A DNA stretch of 64,000 bases from Alisma plantago-aquatica (lineage: Eukaryota; Streptophyta; Magnoliopsida; Alismatales; Alismataceae), in NCBI GenBank assembly GCA_963693085.1, contig OY856412.1, positions 346,204,457 through 346,268,456 of the forward strand. Reading direction: 5' to 3'. Each line of letters opens with the position of its first letter. Position 1 is the stretch's first letter. The notes under the pieces were generated by a model. It searched no databases. It was not told the origin of the DNA and saw nothing but the letters and a program-made list of their open reading frames with translations. The position numbers and the translations under genes are program-made. Positions 59,300 to 64,000 of the stretch are shown piece after piece.

Positions 59300-60090
59300 T
59301 TCTTTAAGCATAACAAGTGATATTTTTGTTTAGTTAATGTGTTATTGGTGCATATTTTCTTGTTACTTACTAAATGAAATGTCATGTTTAATGTGTCATT
59401 CAATTAATATAGATACATACATATTTGAATATATTGTACATGATACAGCCATATTTGTATTATATTGCTTTGTCATGAAATAATAATATGTGCAAAAACA
59501 ATGACCTGTTGTTTGTGATTATAAAATTATCATTAAATTATCTATATAAATGAATGTTGAGAAATATATTTTGTTGTCATGTATGTTTGACTTGAATATT
59601 TTATTTTTTTAGGAATATGTCAATTACACAACATGTTTGGGAAGAAAGTAAAGACCTCAGGAGTCAAGATCTGAAAGAGACTAAAATATCATACAACATT
59701 GTTGTAGTTACTGCTACTGTGATACCATGTCGTCAGATTCTCAAAACACATCTTGTTGTGATGTTGAAGTACAAAATGGATAGAGAAATACTATGACATT
59801 TTTAGAATTTCTAGAGATGTGGCTGAGACAAATTGAGCCATCATGTTATTATTTGTTTCAAACATATGGATATTGTTTATGGAATCACTTTATTTTCAAG
59901 ATCACTAGTAATATGATTACCACGAATTTGAGCAGAGTGTGAATAAAGGATTATGTCATTTTAATTATCTCAAATAAATATATATTTGTTGTGATTGTTA
60001 AATATTTAGAATTTTACGATCTAATGTGAGAACATCATGAATGAATATCACAATATAATAGGTTCCTTTTTATGTGACATCTTATATAAA
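59300..60090. other. CACTA-3 3' region, no gene
   Basis: AT-rich, with a last possible exon or 3' UTR near 59612-59800 (TTTTTTTAG|GAATATG). No protein domain is recognised. Confidence 0.45.
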
Positions 60091-60094
60091 TGAG

Positions 60095-60445
60095 ATTTTC
60101 ACTGTGGACTGTAATATTTAATTTAATAATAAATTAGATAATAGTCCACGGTTATCACAATGGATTATAAGATTTTTAATTTGAGATACAAGAATACAAA
60201 TAGTACACGGTTTTAGGATAATAGTCCACGGTTATCACAGTGGATTATATGATTTTTAATTTGAGATACAAAATTTCAAATAGTCCACGGTTTTATAATA
60301 GTCCATGGGTTTGTCCGTGGAGTATGGAGAATAGTTTATGGCTACCTAATCTACGGTAATAGTCCACGGTCATTTTATACTCCATGGTTCAAACCATAGA
60401 CTATGAAGTATAGTCCACAGTAAAATTTGTGGACTATAAGCTTTT
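60095..60445. repeat. CACTA-3 right subterminal repeats
   Basis: About ten copies of AGTCCACGGT or its variants and the inverse occur, including two near-identical ~90-bp units with AGTCCACGGTTATCAC (60138-60230 and 60229-60310). The left end has the matching ACTCCACGGA/ACTCCACGGTTAGT copies. Confidence 0.8.
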
Positions 60446-60456
60446 TTCCTCTAGTG

Positions 60457-61018
60457 GCACCCTCGTCTTGAGTTCCGACTCCTGACTCTCACGTTCCCCA
60501 TGAGGTGGGGACTCTTCTTCCGTTCTCCATCTGTTCCCTCTCTCCGTTCTCCATCTGTTCCCTTTCTCCATTCTCGTCCCTCGAACCCTGGCCTTAAAGG
60601 TTCTCCTCCCCTAAACCCTGAGTGCCAAACCTTGAGGTGTCATGAAGATCTGTTGGGACACCACGCGACGAGGTGCCTCCCAGACACCGACTAGGAGATC
60701 TGCTGCCTAGACACCAAACCGGCCACTAGGGATGTCAGACGAACTGAATCGGTGACACGATTAGGCGGACCTGTTCGGCGACGCCGCCCATGATGTTGTC
60801 GGTCTCACAAGCTCTACACCGGGAGCCTCGATGGGTTTGTGGTGTCGGGCGGGCAGGGGTGGGTGTTTTCCGACACATCATGTAAATTCTGACACTAAGC
60901 CCCATCCATGGCGTGCGAGATGTGTACATCGGCAGAAGGGGAGGTGACTACATGAGTTCATAGAAGTTGCGGCAGTGGTTGATCGCGATGCTGGAGCACG
61001 CATCACACACGCTGACAC
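60457..61018. other. hAT interior right of CACTA-3, GC-richer, no recognised gene
   Basis: Contains a 24-bp direct repeat TCCGTTCTCCATCTGTTCCC (60517 and 60541) and CG-rich sequence that may be a captured gene fragment. No ORF is recognisable on either strand. Confidence 0.45.
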
Positions 61019-61311
61019 CAGGGGCGGAGGTAGAAAATGTGAGTAGGGGAGGCTGAGTTTAGGCGTTTAAGTATTAAGTATAGTAGGGGGCTGAGTAAAA
61101 TGAGTTAGACAAAAATATGCTATAGATGAGATTTGAACATGGGTTAATGGTCAACAAATAACATCCGAGAACCAACTCATCAACTATCAATATAGTTGTA
61201 CATATTTCAGAAAGTGAACTACATATACAATACTTGCATATGCTATAGATATATAAATACATTCATTTTGATTTGGGAGGGGGGCTTCAGCCCCCTCTAG
61301 ATCCGCCACTG
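61019..61311. mobile_element. hAT MITE (293 bp)
   Basis: The terminal inverted repeats are CAGGGGCGGAGGTAGA and the complement of TCTAGATCCGCCACTG (CAGTGGCGGATCTAGA). The 8-bp target duplication is GCTGACAC (61011-61018) against ACTGACAC (61312-61319), one mismatch. There is no coding capacity. The terminal sequence is the common plant hAT MITE type. Confidence 0.9.
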
Positions 61312-61319
61312 ACTGACAC

Positions 61320-62138
61320 TTCCGCTCTTCTCCTCAAGGTCGTCGCTTCAGGTTTCTCTTCTCTGGGTGTATCATTGCGCCGCCACCAGCGGAACGAATG
61401 AGGAAACCATTGACAGCGGTCTACTAGATTGGCCGGCGAACGGTGCTGAGAATGGATGGGAAATCACGTATTCCTTGTTGTAAGGGCCCAAGGGGCTAAT
61501 GGAATTGGCCGTGATCTACTCTGCTTCATTTTCCTTTTTTTTCCATTTCAGAACTTGCTGTTGCTGCTTCTGATTTCTGTTGTTGTCACGAAGATGGTTT
61601 TCTGGTTGGGATAATCAACCTATTTTCTGTATTGATACTGTAGCCAGGGAGTAAGTTTAAAGTTATCGAAGACAGGTGGTTCAAAATCTGCTGAAATTAT
61701 ATGCAAACGCGTTAGTTAAATTTGCAGATGTGTTGTAGATTGTAGTCATTTGAAAGGCTGCATTTTGTTACAGGTCCCGCGAGTATTGTGTAAATGAGAT
61801 TTAAAATAAAATAATTAATGTGGAGGTTATCTATATGATTAGTGAGTTAAAATCTGGAAAGGTTTATTTGTAAATATAACATTTGCAGGGGTTTGTTAAA
61901 AATTATGTGAGAACTGATGGCGTAAAACGCAACTTTACAATATTTACAAGTTTGAAAAATACTCACTTAATCTATAGTTTTAATTCAAACGGGTTAAAAT
62001 GGGCCCCCATGACCCATTGGGGTGGGTATGGATATTTACAATTATACAATTTTTCTAAATGGGGCGGGTATGTATTGGGTCAAAATCTAAATGGATATAG
62101 TGGGTATGGGTATGGGTAGGTCATACCCGCCCATCCTA
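61320..62138. other. hAT right arm with GGGTATGG repeats, no gene
   Basis: Ends with GGGTATGGGTATGGGTAGG and ACCCGCCCATCCTA, subterminal sequence commonly seen in plant hAT elements. The left arm has ACCCATAACCCAAC at the matching place. Confidence 0.6.
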
Positions 62139-62146
62139 GTGATCCT

Positions 62147-62340
62147 TTGGTACATTGTCATAAGTAGCAGCGCTGGTGTATGTGCATGTATCCAATAGTA
62201 ATCTAACATATTGGATATGATGGTTATTGTAAAAAAGAAGCAAAAAGTAGAAAAGAAAATGAGTCTGTATATGTCTGATCCTGTTTATTAGATAAGTGCA
62301 GTATAGAACAACTTTATTAGACTGCCAAGTAGACCATTCC
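62147..62340 (-). repeat. Duplicated subtilase 3' UTR
   Basis: Nearly the same as 62718-62917, the 3' UTR of the right-hand subtilase. It includes the AATAAAG signal (minus strand; near 62310-62316). It diverges after GACTGCCAAGTAGACCAT. Confidence 0.8.
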
Positions 62341-62364
62341 ATTATGCATAATGATGATGGTTCT

Positions 62365-62700
62365 TCACTTCTCATGGGATACATCAATTTCGAAGCTGAC
62401 GTGCATGTCTTCTTCAATGGTCATTGAAGAGATGACACCATTCATGCTACTGTGCTAACTGAAAGTTACTGATTATGTTCCCTTCCTTGATTGGTTTCTC
62501 TACATTTTGGGCATAATATTTTAGTGGGTTTGTTTTTTTAGGGCATCCACCCCTGTGATGTTGTTGCCATATGTTATCGTATGACCATCTTCACTCTAAG
62601 TTTCTGGGAAGCTTGCTTCCCCAGTTTTTGGTTTTTTTGGCCGGTTGAGTCAATTGCCCTGTATTTAAGGGGTTCCAACCCCCATAGTATTGTGGTTATG
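62365..62700 (-). pseudogene. Subtilase copy 2: promoter and first codons only
   Basis: The promoter-like region with the TTAAATA box (62662-62668) and the first remnant codons (MNGVISSMTIEEDMHVSF, 62445-62365) match subtilase copy 3 at 51880-52190. The frame stops after 26 codons. A duplicated 3' UTR follows directly, so nearly the whole coding region was deleted. This shows that at least three tandem subtilase units existed here, with spacers of about 250-300 bp. Confidence 0.82.
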
Positions 62701-62888
62701 GGACACCTCTGGTGATCCCTTTGGTACATTGTCATAAGTAGCAGCGCTGGTGTATTTGCATGTATCCAGTAGTTATCTAACATATTGGATATGATGGTGA
62801 TTGTAAAAAAAAGGAAGCAAAATGTAGAAAACAAAATGAGTCTGTATATGTCTGATCTTGTTTATTAGATAAGTGCAGTATAGAACAA

Positions 62889-62895
62889 CTTTATT
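62889..62895 (-). terminator. Polyadenylation signal AATAAAG of subtilase copy 1
   Basis: AATAAAG on the minus strand, about 100 nt after the stop codon of the 62997-64000 gene. It is conserved in the duplicate UTR at 62147-62340. Confidence 0.6.
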
Positions 62896-62996
62896 AGACT
62901 GCCAAGTAGACCATCCTCCCTCGAGCGTGGGTACATGCTGTATATCTAAAGCTAGAACTAGAAGATGCATACCGCATGGCAAAATATGCCACGTGA

Positions 62997-64000
62997 TTAG
63001 GCAGACGGCTTTCCAAACAGAACGGAGATAGGGCTACTGACAGTGATTTTCCCATCATAAGATACCCACGTCAGGAGGCCCTCGGAGAACCACGTCGCCG
63101 GTGGCTCTGTACGGCTGAGCTCAACCGTCACCATGATTGATTGTTGTTGATCAACCTCGGTAAAGTAGAGGGTTTCAGGTTGGACTGTAAGAACAACCCC
63201 CGGTGGCCGGATGATGCGCGCCTTGTATGACGAGAAAGGTTGCCCAACATTGATCACTGTCCGAGTGACCCGCTTTGAGGTTTGCCTGTAACTAGACTTG
63301 GTGGGAGAGCTAAAGTCCACCGTCAAAGAAGGGTAGTTGAGATCGGCTTCCGTTATTGCTTTGTATGCAGAGCAGCGAGTCTGTTCTGTTGTGATCATGC
63401 TGACTTGCTTGTCTGTGTAGCCGAGACCGCACATGTAGGAAATGTATTCATCGATCTTGATATCGTATACTAGGCCCGGGTTAATCGCCCTAACCGGGTT
63501 TACTTGACCTGAACCGGTGGCGAAGAAGTCGGCCGGTCTGTTCTCAAGCAAATCGGTGATGGGTGCTCCCTTGAGGTTCTTGTGCTCCGCCGTCGTCATA
63601 ATGGCAGACTTTATCATTGCCGGTGACCAGTTGGGGTGGGCATTTTTCAGGAGAGCTGCGACGCCGCTCAGGTGAGGGCAGGACATGGATGTGCCAGACT
63701 TGATGTTAAAAGCCGGCTCTGACGGAAACGGCCCCACTGATTTGTGAGATGCGGCTAAAATATTCACGCCGGGGCCGATGATATCCGGCTTCAGAATGCC
63801 GGGATTCACTATGCTCGGCCCTCTGGAAGAGAAGGGAGCCACTCCAGGAGCAGAGAAAGATGCCCCTAAGCCGATCTCTGTGCCTTTGAATATGATTGAT
63901 GCAGTGGCATCTTCACCTGCTAGGTTTGCTGATTGCATATAGGCATCCATCCTAAACTTGTCAAAGCTGCTTACGTACGAGGTGGGGATGAAGTGGGCGT
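62997..64000 (-). CDS. Subtilisin-like serine protease, C-terminal part (continues past window edge)
   Basis: An open minus-strand frame of 333 codons plus a partial codon at the window edge. The true start lies outside, and the Met at 63950 is internal, because AHFIPTSYVSSFDKF precedes it in frame. From the end of the PA domain it reads [33 protein letters not shown] and the nucleophile motif [11 protein letters not shown] (Ser codon 63687-63689). Next come [22 protein letters not shown] and NYPSLTVDFS. The fibronectin III-like C-terminal domain (RTVINVGQPFSSYKARI, PPGVVLTVQPETLYF) completes the plant subtilase architecture. No stop or frameshift is seen in the visible part. Such enzymes are secreted, act in the cell wall and process peptides or other proteins. 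The Asp and His of the triad are outside the window. The pseudogenes at 51436-52197 and 2162-3162 are its tandem relatives. Confidence 0.9.
   Translation of the reverse strand, partial: AHFIPTSYVSSFDKFRMDAYMQSANLAGEDATASIIFKGTEIGLGASFSAPGVAPFSSRGPSIVNPGILKPDIIGPGVNILAASHKSVGPFPSEPAFNIKSGTSMSCPHLSGVAALLKNAHPNWSPAMIKSAIMTTAEHKNLKGAPITDLLENRPADFFATGSGQVNPVRAINPGLVYDIKIDEYISYMCGLGYTDKQVSMITTEQTRCSAYKAITEADLNYPSLTVDFSSPTKSSYRQTSKRVTRTVINVGQPFSSYKARIIRPPGVVLTVQPETLYFTEVDQQQSIMVTVELSRTEPPATWFSEGLLTWVSYDGKITVSSPISVLFGKPSA

Larger units (their letters stand above)
52389..60456 (+). mobile_element. CACTA-3: CACTA element lacking transposase core (8.1 kb)
   Basis: The left end is CACTACCACAGGAGTCC (52389) and the right end CTAGTG (60456), complement CACTAGAGGAAAAAAGC. 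Both ends carry subterminal AGTCCACGGT/ACCGTGGACT motifs (52400-52475 and 60100-60440). The flanking trinucleotides differ (ATG and GCA), so no target duplication supports the ends. It carries a transposase-associated domain and DUF4216 but no Transposase_21/DUF4218 core, followed by a well-preserved multi-exon TNPA-like gene. Confidence 0.8.
52198..62138. mobile_element. hAT-type element with nested CACTA-3 and MITE (9.9 kb)
   Basis: The left end TAGGGATGGAAAATC (52198) and the right end, complement TAGGATGGGCGGGTATG (62138), look like hAT terminal repeats. An 8-bp target duplication GTGATCCC (52190-52197) and GTGATCCT (62139-62146) flanks it. The unoccupied duplicate of the site at about 62709-62722 reads GTGATCCCTTTGG, so the right copy has simply lost one C. 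Without CACTA-3 it is about 1.9 kb with no hAT transposase, hence non-autonomous. Confidence 0.82.

Noticed and set aside
52386..60459. Target duplication for CACTA-3
   Set aside because: The flanking trinucleotides are ATG and GCA, not a repeat. The ends were kept on terminal and subterminal motifs only.

Overview
This is plant nuclear DNA, and the species cannot be read from the sequence. The evidence is plant subtilase (S8) gene remnants, CACTA (En/Spm), hAT, Ty3/gypsy (Athila/Tat-type) and Ty1/copia transposable elements, a tRNA-derived SINE head, long (TA)n microsatellites, primer-binding sites for tRNA-Asp and initiator tRNA-Met, and exon fragments of a plant receptor-like cytoplasmic kinase. 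No prokaryotic gene organisation is present.

The only host protein-coding locus I can support is a tandem cluster of subtilisin-like protease genes on the minus strand. The 3' part of one open copy runs off the right edge (62997-64000). Next to it is a tiny second copy (about 62365-62700) fused to a duplicated 3' UTR. A third, pseudogenised copy has its N-terminal half at 51436-52197 and its C-terminal half at 2162-3162. These two halves are one gene: a CACTA element (CACTA-1, 3163-51435, 3-bp target duplication AGT) sits between them, and the reading frame continues across the insertion point once the element and one AGT are ignored.

Nearly everything else is a nest of mobile elements. CACTA-1 carries a TNP2-type transposase, a Transposase_24/TNPA-like gene and a Ulp1-like protease domain. 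A second CACTA (CACTA-2, 8321-46324, target duplication CAT) is inserted in the transposase's DUF4216 region. CACTA-2 carries captured kinase exons and two later insertions. One is a gag-protease-only gypsy element (B, 10545-30062), whose 3' LTR is itself split by an Athila-type element (C, 17919-29509, target duplication ATCAC). The other is a gag-only copia element (D, 35436-43272), inserted into a (TA)n tract. The nest is therefore five levels deep at its centre: subtilase > CACTA-1 > CACTA-2 > gypsy B > Athila C.

To the right, a hAT-type element (52198-62138, 8-bp target duplication) interrupts the subtilase intergenic spacer. It contains a third CACTA (CACTA-3, 52389-60456) and a hAT MITE (61019-61311). 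CACTA-3 has lost its transposase core but holds a ladder of twelve phase-1 symmetric exons, nine of exactly 72 nt. The left edge (1-2161) holds a SINE head and MITEs embedded in TA microsatellites.

Several unrelated elements carry clustered dyad-symmetric motifs in their LTRs or subterminal regions: GTCGAT-NNN-ATCGAC in B, CGGTCT-TG-AGACCG in C, CCGATCGG in D, CACTCGAGTG in the MITEs, and facing TCGTCGGTT/AACCGACGA arms in CACTA-1. Coordinates of element ends rest on terminal motifs and target duplications read by eye. No alignment or database search was run.
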